In this document: positions 1 to 9,430 of the stretch, piece after piece
How the letters are laid out: each line of letters starts with the position of its first letter
How positions within the stretch are numbered: the first letter of the stretch is position 1
Program-made: the position numbers and the translations under genes
Notes under the pieces: generated by a model
Database searches by the model: none
Told to the model about the DNA's origin: nothing
Seen by the model: only the letters and a program-made list of their open reading frames with translations
Source: an uncultured Bacteroidia bacterium
Lineage (GTDB): Bacteria; Bacteroidota; Bacteroidia; Bacteroidales; F082
Assembly (NCBI GenBank): GCA_902801465.1
Contig: CADCIH010000018.1
Span: forward strand, 1-44,557
Length of the DNA: 44,557 bases
Direction of reading: 5' to 3'

Positions 1-1
1 G

Positions 2-565
2 ACCCCGAAGGGCGAGACGAAGATGATGTCAGCTTTGATCAACAGCGCCGTGTTCCCGGGCATCCAAGGTGGTCCTCTGGAGCATGTCATCGCCTCCAAA
101 GCCGTTGCTTTCGGCGAAGCCCTCAGCGACGAGTACATGGAGTACATCCAGCAGGTGAGAAAGAACGCCGCCTTCATGGCCAGAGCCTTCATGGATAAAG
201 GTTATGATGTCATCAGCGGTGGCACCGACAACCACTCCATGCTCATCGACCTCCGCGGCAAGTTCCCGGAGATCACCGGTAAGATGGTGGAGAACACCCT
301 CGTCCTTGCCGACATCACCGTCAACAAGAACATGGTGCCCTTCGACACCCGTTCGCCTTTCCTGACCTCTGGTCTGCGTGTTGGCACACCCGCCATCACC
401 ACCCGTGGCCTGAAGCAAGACAAGATGGCTGTCATCGTCGACTTGATCGACGACGTCATCAGCGACATCAATCCTGAGACCAAGACTGCTTCGGACGCTA
501 AGATCAACGCCGTCCGCGCCGAGGTCAACAAGATGATGAAGGACTATCCGCTCTTTGCTTGGTAA
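2..565 (+). CDS. glyA: Serine hydroxymethyltransferase, C-terminal part (5' end outside window)
   Basis: This is the C-terminal ~188 residues of the PLP enzyme that interconverts serine and glycine and loads one-carbon units onto tetrahydrofolate in the cytoplasm. The reading frame is open from base 2. It shows the family stretches [29 protein letters not shown] and [15 protein letters not shown], and ends in YPLFAW, close to the end seen in other Bacteroidetes GlyA proteins. The PLP-binding lysine lies upstream of the window. A hairpin terminator follows 16 bp after the stop. The assignment is secure; only the N-terminus is missing. Confidence 0.97.
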   Translation, partial: TPKGETKMMSALINSAVFPGIQGGPLEHVIASKAVAFGEALSDEYMEYIQQVRKNAAFMARAFMDKGYDVISGGTDNHSMLIDLRGKFPEITGKMVENTLVLADITVNKNMVPFDTRSPFLTSGLRVGTPAITTRGLKQDKMAVIVDLIDDVISDINPETKTASDAKINAVRAEVNKMMKDYPLFAW

Positions 566-580
566 GCATCAACAACAACG

Positions 581-614
581 AAAAACGCCCGGTTCGATTG
601 AGTCGGGCGTTTTT
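581..614 (+). terminator. Intrinsic terminator after glyA
   Basis: The inverted repeat AAAAACGCCCG / CGGGCGTTTTT (581-591 and 604-614) has a 12-nt loop and a T tract on the plus strand. It sits between the glyA stop and the upp start. The A tract on the other side makes it potentially bidirectional, although no minus-strand gene ends here. Confidence 0.85.
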
Positions 615-634
615 CATGTCAAAACAAAAGATCT

Positions 635-1297
635 ATGAAAATAATCAATTTTTCCGAGAGTAACAGCGTCATCAATCAATATGTGGCCGAGTTGAGGGAT
701 GTCCGCATCCAAGCCGACCGCAATACATTTCGTCATAATCTCGAACGCATCGGTCAGCTGATGGCCTACGAGGTGAGCAAGACCCTCTCCTACTCCGTCA
801 AGGAGATCCAAACCCCTTTGGCCATAGCCAAAGCCAGCACCCACGACGATGAGATCGTGCTGGCCACCGTGTTTCGCGCTGGACTGCCCTTCCATCAAGG
901 TTTTCTTGACGTGTTCGACCATGCCGGCAACGCCTTCGTCTCGGCGTATCGCTACTATATGGACGAGAAACACGAGGAGGTGGGCATCAAGGTGGAATAC
1001 CTCGCAGCACCTGATCTCACCGATAAGACATTAATCATCGCCGACCCGATGCTGGCCACAGGCGGCAGCCTGCAATTGGCTTACGAGGCCCTTTGCTCTA
1101 AAGGAATCCCGCGCCAGTTGCATTTGTGCTGTGTGATTGCCTCACAATCGGGAGTGGATAACATCAAGAAATTGTTCAAGCCCTTGGACAACGTCACCTT
1201 ATGGTGTGCCGCCATCGACCCTGTGCTCAACGAGCACAAGTACATCGTCCCAGGCCTAGGTGACGCCGGCGACCTCGCCTACGGCGATAAGATTTAA
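635..1297 (+). CDS. upp: Uracil phosphoribosyltransferase
   Basis: This cytoplasmic pyrimidine-salvage enzyme converts uracil plus PRPP to UMP. The 220-residue length fits the family. The PRPP-binding loop reads DPMLATGGSL (about residues 137-146), the flexible segment reads RAGLPFHQGF, and the uracil-binding C-terminal motif reads YIVPGLGDAGDLAYG. The usual GDAGDR signature has Leu in place of Arg here, a conservative difference seen in Bacteroidetes-type enzymes. The ATG at 635 directly follows the glyA terminator, so the gene is probably transcribed separately. It converges with elbB, with 10 bp between the ends. Confidence 0.95.
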   Translation: MKIINFSESNSVINQYVAELRDVRIQADRNTFRHNLERIGQLMAYEVSKTLSYSVKEIQTPLAIAKASTHDDEIVLATVFRAGLPFHQGFLDVFDHAGNAFVSAYRYYMDEKHEEVGIKVEYLAAPDLTDKTLIIADPMLATGGSLQLAYEALCSKGIPRQLHLCCVIASQSGVDNIKKLFKPLDNVTLWCAAIDPVLNEHKYIVPGLGDAGDLAYGDKI

Positions 1298-1307
1298 CTT
1301 TTATCTC

Positions 1308-1970
1308 TTATCTCTTCTCAATCCAATCCACCACCGCCTCCACCATGTTGTAGGCACCGTCGTAGACATCCTTCAAGGTGGCGTCAAGCATGAATGCCGG
1401 CGTGGTGAACACCAGGTCTTCATTGTCGGCGCACACGTCGCCGTTCTCGGTTTGGACGTGTTCGGCGCCCCATGCCCTGACATGGTCGGCAACATCCGAG
1501 CCTTCCGCTCCAAGGGTGACGCACACGCCTGGTATCAGTCGGGCCAGCATCACCGGAGCGATGCACATCGCTCCGATGGGTTTCTTGGCTTCATGCATCT
1601 CAAGGATGGCGCGGGTCACATCAGGTTCCACCATCATGTCGACACCTTTGAAGGCGTAGTCGCAGAGGTTTTTGGCTGCGCCGAAACCACCGGGGAAGAA
1701 CAGCGCGTCATAGTCCTCCGCCTTGAACTGGTCGAGGGGAAGTACGTTGCCGCGTGCGATGCGGGCCGCCTCAGTCATAATGTTACGTTTGGCGCCCGTC
1801 ACCTTTTTCCCTGTAAGGTGGTCCACCACTTCCGTCTGCTGACGGTCGGGGGCAAAGCATTGGTATTCACAATGATGTTGGTCTATGGCGAGCAACAGGC
1901 TGACGGCCTCGTTGATCTCGGCACCGTCCTTATGGCCGCAGCCGGCCAAAACTACTGCAAACTTCTTCAT
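1308..1970 (-). CDS. elbB: ElbB-type DJ-1/PfpI superfamily protein (glyoxalase-like)
   Basis: This 220-residue protein of the class I glutamine amidotransferase-like/DJ-1 superfamily matches ElbB (an isoprenoid-biosynthesis-associated protein, reported to have glyoxalase III activity in E. coli). It starts MKKFAVVLAGCGHKDGAE, has the mid-protein FFPGGFGAAKNLCDYA, and carries the nucleophile-elbow cysteine in IGAMCIAP (about residue 137). It is predicted to be cytosolic. It begins 3 bp after the stop of the gingipain-like gene on the same strand, so the two are likely co-transcribed. Functionally this is an odd pairing of a house-keeping-like enzyme with a secreted protease. The family call is firm; the in vivo substrate is unknown. 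Confidence 0.9.
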   Translation of the reverse strand: MKKFAVVLAGCGHKDGAEINEAVSLLLAIDQHHCEYQCFAPDRQQTEVVDHLTGKKVTGAKRNIMTEAARIARGNVLPLDQFKAEDYDALFFPGGFGAAKNLCDYAFKGVDMMVEPDVTRAILEMHEAKKPIGAMCIAPVMLARLIPGVCVTLGAEGSDVADHVRAWGAEHVQTENGDVCADNEDLVFTTPAFMLDATLKDVYDGAYNMVEAVVDWIEKR

Positions 1971-1973
1971 GGT

Positions 1974-4900
1974 TTATTTCTTGATGAAACGTTTCGATAC
2001 GGTCTTTTCGTCGCCGACCATCTGGATGAAATACAAGCCGTTGGGCATACCTTCGAGCGAAATCTCCATCTTGTAGCCAGCTTTGTCGATACTGCGGACC
2101 AGACCGCCGAGGAGGTTGTAAATCTTCACTTCCTTCATTTCAACGGCGCTTTCCACGGTCAGCTTATCGTTGGCGGGGTTCGGGTACAAGTTGAATCCGG
2201 CGTTCATCTCATCCACGCTGGTCACTTCGATGGAAGTTAACACGGGTTCAGAGGTGCAGCTTTCGCCTTCATACACGTATTCAAGCATCAGCTCATAATA
2301 GTAGGTGCCTACTCCCACTTGATCGAAATAGGTGAAGTCCGGATTGCCTTCGGGGACCACGTCGATGAGAGGTTCGTAGTTCTCGCCATCGGAGGAGCGA
2401 TACAGGTGGCAATAGACAGGCATGATGGCAGCCACTGAGGTCCATTTCAGCAGGACGCCGTATTCGTTTTCATTGGTGTAGACGTATTCCGCATCGAAGC
2501 CTTCGGCAGGATCGCAGGGCACGACGACGGCCTCTGTGGTGACGCAAGCGGCCTTACTGGGATCGGACGATTCACCGTTTGCGCAGTTGGAGAACACCGT
2601 ATAGCAGTATTCCGTGTTGGATTCCAGGCCGGTGTCCTGGTAATTCAGTTCGGTGATGTTATCGGCAATCAGATTCCCGTCGCGGAAGAGGCCGTAGCTG
2701 ACAGCGTTGGAGGTGGCCTGCCATGAGAGGTCGACGATGGTGCCCGAGACGCTGGCTGTCAAGCCAGAAGGAGTGTAGCAGGGAGGCAGGTTGAAGTTGG
2801 CCACCAGATGGCGATCGCCGGTCACGGTGAAGGTATATTCAGGAGTGTTGGCGACTGCCACGCCGTCCTCGCTCCAGCTGCGGAAGGAATATTCTCCCAG
2901 AGCGGTGGCTGTGACGGTGCAGGGAGTGCCGTAGTCGAAGGTGCCACCGCCTGTGACGGTGCCGCCTTCTTCCGGGTCAGCCGAAACGGTGATGGTGCCA
3001 GGTTCAGGGTTGATGACGGTGATGTCGGCGACATAGGGTTGACGTTGCGGTTTGGTGACCACGATATGCAGATTGCCTGGTTGGTTGACGGGGGTGATGT
3101 TCACGTTCACAACGCCAGTGGCAGGCACGAGGGCGGCGCCCAGCAGTTGGTTATCCTTGGAGATACCCACGTATGAGCCCTCTTCAGCATACACGGTGAA
3201 GTAGGGAGCACCCATCATGATGGAGTTGGTGTGGCTCACGGTGTTGGGGGTCGGATTCACGCGGTAGGGCATGATGGAGCCGTCGCCCAGCACATGATAG
3301 GCCTGCCAGTAGTAGGTGGGGTTGGAATGGGTCTGGTAGCCACCCGTATGAGCTTTACAAACAGCCAGGTTGCCAAGGAACACAATTGAGGAGACGGTGT
3401 TGTAGGTATCGTCCATCCAGATGCCGTCGTAGCAGCCTGTCGTCGACTCGGTGTTGGAAGGCACCGCGCCGCCGTGGGTATGGGTGGCGCCGAGGGCGAA
3501 GTAGTAGTCCTCATACCAATAGGTGCTGGGGCATGATCCGATGTAGGAATAGGCCGCTTTGTTCTCCGCCCTGATCATTGTCTCGCCGAAGCAAGGCTGT
3601 CCATAGCCGAAGTTGGCTGCCAGGCAGCAGTTACCCATGGCCAGGAAGTATTTGCCGTTGTTGGTCAAAGCGTTGACATTGGAGTTGGAGAAAGAAGGAC
3701 TCTGCCAGCTTGTCTCGTTTCCGTGGGCGGTATAGTTGACGAAGCCGACGCCCGTGCTCAAGTTGTTGTAGCATCCCGAGTATTGGCTTTGGTTGAGGTG
3801 AGCATACACATTGGTGAAGCCGTGGGCGGTATTATAATAATAGGTAGTGGCGTAGTTGATGGTCGGTTGGGCCACCGTGGGGTTCCAGCTTTGGTCCCAT
3901 CCGGCAATCAGCGTCACGTTGTTCAGATAAGTCGGGTCGGGCATGGTGTATTGCTCGTATTGCAGAATCTTGTTGATGATGGCGGTGAGCTGGTTGGTGT
4001 TCTCGGCCGACATGCGGCTGTAGAACATATCCGGGAAGTAGTCGTTATCAACAGAGCCGTAGTACAGGTCTGTCACCTTTTGTGAGTTCGAACCGGTGAT
4101 GTTGGGCACCTGTGCCACGTCGCCCACCAGGATCAGGAAGGTCGGGGTGGCCCCGCTGTTGACGCCGGTGTTATACAGGTTCTGCACATAGCTACGGATG
4201 GCGTTGTAGTTTCCACCAGCCTGGGCGGTGGTGACCACATTCACGTCGAAGCCCTTTTGCACTTTCCAGTCGATCCACGGTTGAAGGGTGCTGACATAGT
4301 CTTCGGGGGCCAGCACAATCATGTGCACCGGGTAGGCCATCAGGTCCGGATGGTCGTCATACACATCGAGGATCTGGCGGCTGTTGAAGAACTGTTTATA
4401 GACGATGTCGAAATAGGGGCTGTAGGTGTTGAGCAGCATGCGTTCCGTCTCAGCTTGGTCGGCGCCTTCGAACTCAACGCTCACTTCGATGTCGTTGAAC
4501 ACGCGGAGGGTGTTGGAGGTGGCATCGTAGCTCAGCGGGTTTACCACCAGGGAGCCCACGCGGACGCCACGCATGGTGCCTTGCACCTCGATGGAGGCGG
4601 CAGGGGCTGCTGACAGGCCACGGGTCTGGTAGGCAGCTTCGTCATAGACGAACTTCACGTCCTCGAGGTTTTGGTCCTTACGTACGGAGGGCTGGTGCGG
4701 CAGGATAGTGTTGATGCCATAATCGGAGAGTTGGTAGTCGGTAGCCGAGAAACTCTTGATGCTCACCGTCGGGGTGGCGCCGAAGGGCACGGCCAGCAGC
4801 TGATGTGCGGCAGGCAGTTCGGGGGTGCCTATCTCGCCGGAGGGATAGCATCCTTCGAGGCTGATCTCGGAGAAGGTCCCTTTCTCTGTAGAAAGCTCCA

Positions 4901-5057
4901 TACTCTCTATTGAGCCGAAGCTGAAAACAGCTTGAAGTGTAGTGTAGTCACTTTTGGTGATGTCGGCTCTGGTCGTTGACCTGAGGCCGATGCGGCCGTT
5001 CTGTGCGAAGCCAATGAGGCAGCAGAAAAGCAAGGTGATAAGCAGGTATTTTTTCAT
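1974..5057 (-). CDS. Secreted C25 cysteine protease, Lys-gingipain (Kgp)-like, with T9SS tail
   Basis: This is a 1027-residue secreted endopeptidase. Visible parts in order: Sec signal peptide (1-19, ending GFAQ); gingipain propeptide-like region (about 30-230); C25 catalytic domain (about 231-600) with the catalytic His in NYTAHGNETSW (H445) and Cys in GNCCLA (C478); IgSF-like domain to about 685; a bacterial repeat domain (about 686-755, GGTVTGGGTFDYGT); one clear fibronectin type III domain (about 760-842) and a second FN3-like domain (about 850-945); and a type A T9SS sorting domain (about 953-1027, NLYPNPANDKL and terminal KRFIKK). The residues that I recall forming the lysine S1 pocket of Kgp (Thr before A-H, then Y-W-x-x-D) are all present as T443, Y513, W514 and D517. 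This suggests P1-Lys specificity, which is an inference. A -7 box TATCTTTG lies at 5081-5088. Confidence 0.92.
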   Translation of the reverse strand: MKKYLLITLLFCCLIGFAQNGRIGLRSTTRADITKSDYTTLQAVFSFGSIESMELSTEKGTFSEISLEGCYPSGEIGTPELPAAHQLLAVPFGATPTVSIKSFSATDYQLSDYGINTILPHQPSVRKDQNLEDVKFVYDEAAYQTRGLSAAPAASIEVQGTMRGVRVGSLVVNPLSYDATSNTLRVFNDIEVSVEFEGADQAETERMLLNTYSPYFDIVYKQFFNSRQILDVYDDHPDLMAYPVHMIVLAPEDYVSTLQPWIDWKVQKGFDVNVVTTAQAGGNYNAIRSYVQNLYNTGVNSGATPTFLILVGDVAQVPNITGSNSQKVTDLYYGSVDNDYFPDMFYSRMSAENTNQLTAIINKILQYEQYTMPDPTYLNNVTLIAGWDQSWNPTVAQPTINYATTYYYNTAHGFTNVYAHLNQSQYSGCYNNLSTGVGFVNYTAHGNETSWQSPSFSNSNVNALTNNGKYFLAMGNCCLAANFGYGQPCFGETMIRAENKAAYSYIGSCPSTYWYEDYYFALGATHTHGGAVPSNTESTTGCYDGIWMDDTYNTVSSIVFLGNLAVCKAHTGGYQTHSNPTYYWQAYHVLGDGSIMPYRVNPTPNTVSHTNSIMMGAPYFTVYAEEGSYVGISKDNQLLGAALVPATGVVNVNITPVNQPGNLHIVVTKPQRQPYVADITVINPEPGTITVSADPEEGGTVTGGGTFDYGTPCTVTATALGEYSFRSWSEDGVAVANTPEYTFTVTGDRHLVANFNLPPCYTPSGLTASVSGTIVDLSWQATSNAVSYGLFRDGNLIADNITELNYQDTGLESNTEYCYTVFSNCANGESSDPSKAACVTTEAVVVPCDPAEGFDAEYVYTNENEYGVLLKWTSVAAIMPVYCHLYRSSDGENYEPLIDVVPEGNPDFTYFDQVGVGTYYYELMLEYVYEGESCTSEPVLTSIEVTSVDEMNAGFNLYPNPANDKLTVESAVEMKEVKIYNLLGGLVRSIDKAGYKMEISLEGMPNGLYFIQMVGDEKTVSKRFIKK

Positions 5058-5080
5058 ATTTCTATAAGGTATAATCGGTA

Positions 5081-5088
5081 CAAAGATA
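5081..5088 (-). promoter_or_regulatory. -7 box of the gingipain-like gene
   Basis: The minus-strand TATCTTTG matches the Bacteroidetes TAnnTTTG element and lies 23 bp upstream of the ATG at 5057. No clear TTTG is visible 19-21 nt further upstream. Confidence 0.55.
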
Positions 5089-5139
5089 GCAATTTACGAC
5101 AATAATTAGTGTTAAAAACAAAAAAAATCGATTTTTTTC

Positions 5140-5168
5140 TTGTATATCCAAAAAAAGTTGTACTTTTG
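5140..5168 (+). promoter_or_regulatory. Promoter of tRNA-Ala
   Basis: TTG (5140-5142) and TACTTTTG (5161-5168) are separated by 18 bp and fit the Bacteroidetes sigma-ABfr promoter. The mature tRNA begins 18 bp after the -7 box. Confidence 0.7.
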
Positions 5169-5186
5169 CAGCGCAAAACAAGCAAG

Positions 5187-5260
<74 letters not shown>

Positions 5261-5270
5261 CAAAATCGAA

Positions 5271-5300
5271 ATAACCCGCTGATTTTCAGCGGGTTATCTT
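5271..5300 (+). terminator. Terminator after tRNA-Ala
   Basis: A perfect 12-bp stem, ATAACCCGCTGA / TCAGCGGGTTAT (5271-5282 and 5286-5297), with a 3-nt loop is followed by a short pyrimidine-rich stretch. It lies 10 bp after the tRNA. Confidence 0.75.
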
Positions 5301-5314
5301 GTTTTCTAAGATAG

Positions 5315-8068
5315 ATGACCATGCGCCCATCTCCATCAAATTACTTCCGCAATGTCGCAACAATCTGCTTGGGTCTCTTCCTGACTGACCCCAAGAGGTC
5401 GTTTTGGGGCAGGGCGTGGCAGCTGGTCTCGAGGTTTACCTGGGAGTTGCCCCAGACTCTTGTGGGCTGGCTCTATACCCTAGTGAGGGCGCTTGTCGGA
5501 CAGGTGGACCGTGTGGACAGATTCGGAGGTATTACTTTTGCGACGAAGGTCAAGGGACAAGGCTGCATGGGGGTGTCGCTCGGCACTTTTGTCAACCTTT
5601 GGGATGGTCACTGGCTACGCGACGGCAAAGACGGGCTGGTACTCAGCAACCAGCTCTGCATGCATGAGTTCGGCCATACCGCCGACAGCCAACGGTTCGG
5701 TCCGTTCTATCTGTTAGTCATAGGATTGCCGAGCCTGATCAGCGCCATGGGCAAAGGCGACCACAGCAAGTTTTGGACGGAGCTTCGAGCCAACAAGCAT
5801 GCCAAGAAATATTTTTCCAAACGCTATGGAATGACGTGGAGCGAGTTTGGCTATCCCACAAAAAAGCTATTGTCTTTAGCTTTGATTCTCTTGGTTTTCG
5901 GCTCCTGCCAAAAAACTCCTTCCGAGACCTGGAACATCATTTATACAAAGCCTGCAAGTATCTGGGAGGAGTGCATTCCCCTTGGCAACGGTCACCTCGG
6001 CATGATGCCCGACGGCGGTGTCGATCAGGAGACTATCGTACTGAACGACATCACTTTATGGTCGGGAGCACCGAACGACGATAGCAACCCTTTGGCCTTA
6101 CAGTCGCTGCCCGAAATCCAGCATTTGCTAATCGAAGGCAGAAACAACGAAGCCCAAGCCTTGATGTACGAGACCTTTGTCTGCGGTGGCGAAGGCTCTG
6201 GGCAAGGGCAAGGCGCTCATGTTCCATACGGCTGTTACCAGACTTTGGGCAACCTTACCATCGAATTCCAACATCCCTCTTCCGATAGCATAACCCATTA
6301 CAAGCGAGAGCTTAGCCTCGACCGAGCCATCACCACGGTAAGTTACGACAAAGGCGACGACCATTACGTTCGCGAGGCTTTCATCTCACGAACCGACGAT
6401 GTGGCGGTGCTTCGGCTGAAAGGGCCAGCGACCTTTTCCATTGGTTTGTCAAGGGAAGAAAACGCCACTGTTTTCACCGAAGACGATGGCCTTGTGATGT
6501 ACGGACAGTTGGACAGTAATGTAGAAGGTGTTGAAGGAATGCGGTATTACGCCAAGGCTCAAGTCATCAAAGACTCTGATACGGAGTCGATGATTTTGTT
6601 TTGTGCCGCCACCGACTACCTTAGCGAAGACCCCGAACAGTATGTCAACGAACATCTGAAAGCCGCTGCCAGCAAAGGCTTTAAGCGGTTGCGTGAAGAC
6701 CATTTGAGGACCTATGGCGAACTCTTCAACCGGGTTGAGCTTCAAATTGGCGAACCCAAGTCTGAGGAGCTCACTTTAGATGAGCACTGGCGTGACTTTC
6801 TCGAGAACGACGACCCATGGCTACCAGTCTGTTACTTTCATTTCGGGCGTTATCTCTTGATCAGCTCCACGCGCGAGGACCTGTTGCCGCCCAACTTGCA
6901 AGGCCTTTGGGCCAACACCATCCAGACCCCTTGGAATGGCGATTATCATTTGAACATCAACGTGGAGATGAACCATTGGCCATGTGAGGTCTGCAACCTT
7001 TCCGAGTTGCATGTCCCTCTGATTCGTTTTACCGAAAGGCTGGTCGAGTCGGGTGGTAAAACCGCCTTGTCGTTTTACGGCGCTCGTGGCTGGGTGGCCC
7101 ATTCGATAAGCAATCTATGGCACTTCACCGCCCCTGGCGAGCATCCCTCGTGGGGTGCCACCAACACAGGTGGGGCTTGGCTGGCATTGCATGCATGGCA
7201 GCATTTTGAGTTCACCAACAACACGACTTTTTTGAAGGAGCATTACCCCATGATGCGGGAAGCGGCTCGGTTTTTCCTCGACGTGATGATTGAGGAGCCC
7301 GAGCACGGCTGGCTGGTGACGGCACCCACTTCCTCTCCCGAGAACGCCTTTTACCTCGACGACAACACAGCTGTCAGCGTGTGTTTAGGCAGCACGATGG
7401 ACGTGCAGATCATCAGCGAGTTGTACGACGCCGTTTGCCAGTCGGCAGCGATTCTCGGTTGCGACGAGGTTTTCTCCGACAGCCTACACGAGGCAAGGTC
7501 GCATTTCCCGCCCATGCAGATCAGCGAAGACGGTTACCTGATGGAGTGGCTTAAAGACTACAAGGAGGTGGAGCCACGTCACCGTCATGTGTCGCATCTC
7601 TTCGGCCTTTATCCTGGTGTCACTCTGGCTTGTGCCAACGATTCCCTATTGTTTGAAGCCTGCCGCCAGACACTGCTCCGCCGCGGCGATGAGGGAACGG
7701 GGTGGTCACGGGCTTGGAAGATCTGTTTCTGGGCACGACTGGGCGATGGCGACCACGCCTATTTTCTTTTGAAGCAGTTGCTGCAGCCTGCCATCTTGGA
7801 CGACGGCATCCATCGTGCTGGCACCTATCCCAACCTGTTTTGCGCCCATCCGCCTTTCCAGATCGATGGCAACTTCGGCGGCACTGCCGGCATCGTCGAG
7901 ATGTTGCTTCAGAGCCATCATGGTCAGGTGGAGTTCCTCCCCGCTTTGCCTTCGGCATGGAAAGAAGGCCATTTCAAAGGCCTTTGCGCCCGTGGCGGTC
8001 AAGAAGTGGAATGCTGGTGGAAGGATGGGAAGGTTACAAAAAAAGCTGTAATTTTGCGCCATGATTAA
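5315..8068 (+). CDS. Chimeric protein: HEFGH-type domain fused in frame to GH95 alpha-L-fucosidase lipoprotein
   Basis: The 917 residues divide sharply. Residues 1-181 resemble a small Bacteroidetes protein family with a metalloprotease-like [17 protein letters not shown] segment (H117-H121) and a tail that normally ends a ~180-residue protein ([16 protein letters not shown]). Residues 183-198 form a lipoprotein signal peptide (KK, hydrophobic run, lipobox VFGSC with C198). Residues about 205-917 are a complete GH95 exo-alpha-1,2-L-fucosidase: early IPLGNGHLG, the [14 protein letters not shown] segment (N547, N549), general acid E676 in TSSPENAF, and D851 in QIDGNFGG. The GH95 part should release fucose from host or plant glycans at the cell surface. 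No ATG exists at the junction, so as read the lipoprotein signal is internal. This could be a real fusion, a deletion of the intergenic region, or an assembly error. Confidence 0.85.
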   Translation: MTMRPSPSNYFRNVATICLGLFLTDPKRSFWGRAWQLVSRFTWELPQTLVGWLYTLVRALVGQVDRVDRFGGITFATKVKGQGCMGVSLGTFVNLWDGHWLRDGKDGLVLSNQLCMHEFGHTADSQRFGPFYLLVIGLPSLISAMGKGDHSKFWTELRANKHAKKYFSKRYGMTWSEFGYPTKKLLSLALILLVFGSCQKTPSETWNIIYTKPASIWEECIPLGNGHLGMMPDGGVDQETIVLNDITLWSGAPNDDSNPLALQSLPEIQHLLIEGRNNEAQALMYETFVCGGEGSGQGQGAHVPYGCYQTLGNLTIEFQHPSSDSITHYKRELSLDRAITTVSYDKGDDHYVREAFISRTDDVAVLRLKGPATFSIGLSREENATVFTEDDGLVMYGQLDSNVEGVEGMRYYAKAQVIKDSDTESMILFCAATDYLSEDPEQYVNEHLKAAASKGFKRLREDHLRTYGELFNRVELQIGEPKSEELTLDEHWRDFLENDDPWLPVCYFHFGRYLLISSTREDLLPPNLQGLWANTIQTPWNGDYHLNINVEMNHWPCEVCNLSELHVPLIRFTERLVESGGKTALSFYGARGWVAHSISNLWHFTAPGEHPSWGATNTGGAWLALHAWQHFEFTNNTTFLKEHYPMMREAARFFLDVMIEEPEHGWLVTAPTSSPENAFYLDDNTAVSVCLGSTMDVQIISELYDAVCQSAAILGCDEVFSDSLHEARSHFPPMQISEDGYLMEWLKDYKEVEPRHRHVSHLFGLYPGVTLACANDSLLFEACRQTLLRRGDEGTGWSRAWKICFWARLGDGDHAYFLLKQLLQPAILDDGIHRAGTYPNLFCAHPPFQIDGNFGGTAGIVEMLLQSHHGQVEFLPALPSAWKEGHFKGLCARGGQEVECWWKDGKVTKKAVILRHD

Positions 8069-9389
8069 AACCTCCATCACCAATCGCGAGATTTGGCGCA
8101 TCGCCTATCCTATCATGCTGGGAAACCTCGCGCAGACTGTCATCACGTTTACCGACACCGCTTTTCTGGGACATTTGGGCACTATCGAGCTCAGCGCCTC
8201 CATGATGGCCGGACTGTTCTATTATGTGTTCACCACCTTGGCCATGGGCTTCGCCGTGGGCATCCAGATTTTCATAGCGAGGCGTTTCGGCGAAGGCAAC
8301 CTGAAACAGATCGGCGTCATCTTCCAACACGGAGCCCTCTTTGTACTGCTGCTCGGCATCATGCTCTTCAGCATCCTGTTCTTCTTCAGCGAAGGGCTGA
8401 TGCGCAACATCATCGACTCCGACGGCATCTACGCCGCCGCCATGCAATACCTCAAGTACCGTCAATTCGGTATCATCTTTGTGGTATTTAACTTCTTGTT
8501 CCGTTCGTTTTACGTGGGCATCAGCAATACCAAGGTCATCACCTACTCCACCATCCTCATGGCGGTGGTCAACATCTTCTTCGACTGGTGTCTGATCTTC
8601 GGACACTGCGGCCTGCCCGAAATGGGCGTCGGCGGCGCGGCTTTGGCCTCATTATTGGCTGAGATCACAGCTTTTATCTTCTTCTGGATCTACACTTTCG
8701 TCACCATTCCCCACGAGGAATACGGCATGTTCCATTGGCATAAGCTACAGTACGAATTAATGGGCAACATCCTGAAGGTTGCCTTCCCCTGCATGATCCA
8801 GCGTCTTTTCTCGTTCGGCGCCTGGTTTGCCTTCTTCATCCTCATCGAGAAGATGGGCGAGACCGCCATCGGCATCTCGTCGGTGGTCCGCAGCACCTAT
8901 ATGATTCTGATCATCCCAGGGTTTGCCTTTGCCGCCACCGCAAATACCTTGACAAGCCGCATCATCGGCGAGGGCAAGAGCGACGAGGTGATGTCCATGC
9001 TATGGAAGGTAGTGAAGAACGGCGTGCTTTGCTCCGCGGTGCTGGTCGTCGTCACTGGCATCATCCCCGACCTCATCTTGAGGATCTACACCGACGACCT
9101 CAGTTTGGCAGCCGCCGCCGTCCCCTCCGTGTATGTGGTATGCGTGGCCACCGTGCTCGGTGCCATCGGCATGGTCTTTTTCGAAGCCGTCTCCGGAACG
9201 GGCAACACCACCGCCGCCATGGCCTTGGAGTTCGGGGTGCTCATCGCCTACATGTTTTACGTGTTCCTGATGTCAAAGACCCGTACCATCGCCCACGTGT
9301 GGACCGCGGAGTGGTTCTATAACATCGTCATGGGGTTCATCGCTTTCATGTATATATGGAAAGCTGACTGGAAAAAGAAAAAAATCTAA
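8061..9389 (+). CDS. MATE family multidrug/cation exporter
   Basis: This 442-residue polytopic membrane protein has about 12 predicted helices in two repeats. It shows MATE hallmarks: N-terminal [32 protein letters not shown], the mid-protein repeat start [12 protein letters not shown], and a proline/glycine-rich second bundle. It is expected to export drugs or metabolites with Na+ or H+ coupling; the substrate cannot be read from sequence. Its ATG lies 8 bp inside the end of the preceding fucosidase gene. A TAATTTTG -7-like box at 8049-8056 sits just before the start, so it may also have its own near-leaderless promoter. Confidence 0.93.
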   Translation: MIKTSITNREIWRIAYPIMLGNLAQTVITFTDTAFLGHLGTIELSASMMAGLFYYVFTTLAMGFAVGIQIFIARRFGEGNLKQIGVIFQHGALFVLLLGIMLFSILFFFSEGLMRNIIDSDGIYAAAMQYLKYRQFGIIFVVFNFLFRSFYVGISNTKVITYSTILMAVVNIFFDWCLIFGHCGLPEMGVGGAALASLLAEITAFIFFWIYTFVTIPHEEYGMFHWHKLQYELMGNILKVAFPCMIQRLFSFGAWFAFFILIEKMGETAIGISSVVRSTYMILIIPGFAFAATANTLTSRIIGEGKSDEVMSMLWKVVKNGVLCSAVLVVVTGIIPDLILRIYTDDLSLAAAAVPSVYVVCVATVLGAIGMVFFEAVSGTGNTTAAMALEFGVLIAYMFYVFLMSKTRTIAHVWTAEWFYNIVMGFIAFMYIWKADWKKKKI

Positions 9390-9399
9390 AATTTTTTTT

Positions 9400-9407
9400 T
9401 ATATTTG
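9400..9407 (+). promoter_or_regulatory. Probable -7 box of the triple-AAA ATPase gene
   Basis: TATATTTG matches TAnnTTTG and lies 23 bp before the ATG at 9431, downstream of a T-rich run that may also end MATE transcription. No TTTG is visible at the usual distance upstream. Confidence 0.45.
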
Positions 9408-9430
9408 CTCCGTAAAAAACCTCATTTGAA

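Noticed and set aside
1260-2240. A 326-codon plus-strand frame over the end of upp, elbB and the gingipain tail
   Set aside because: It crosses three well-supported genes and shows no domain.
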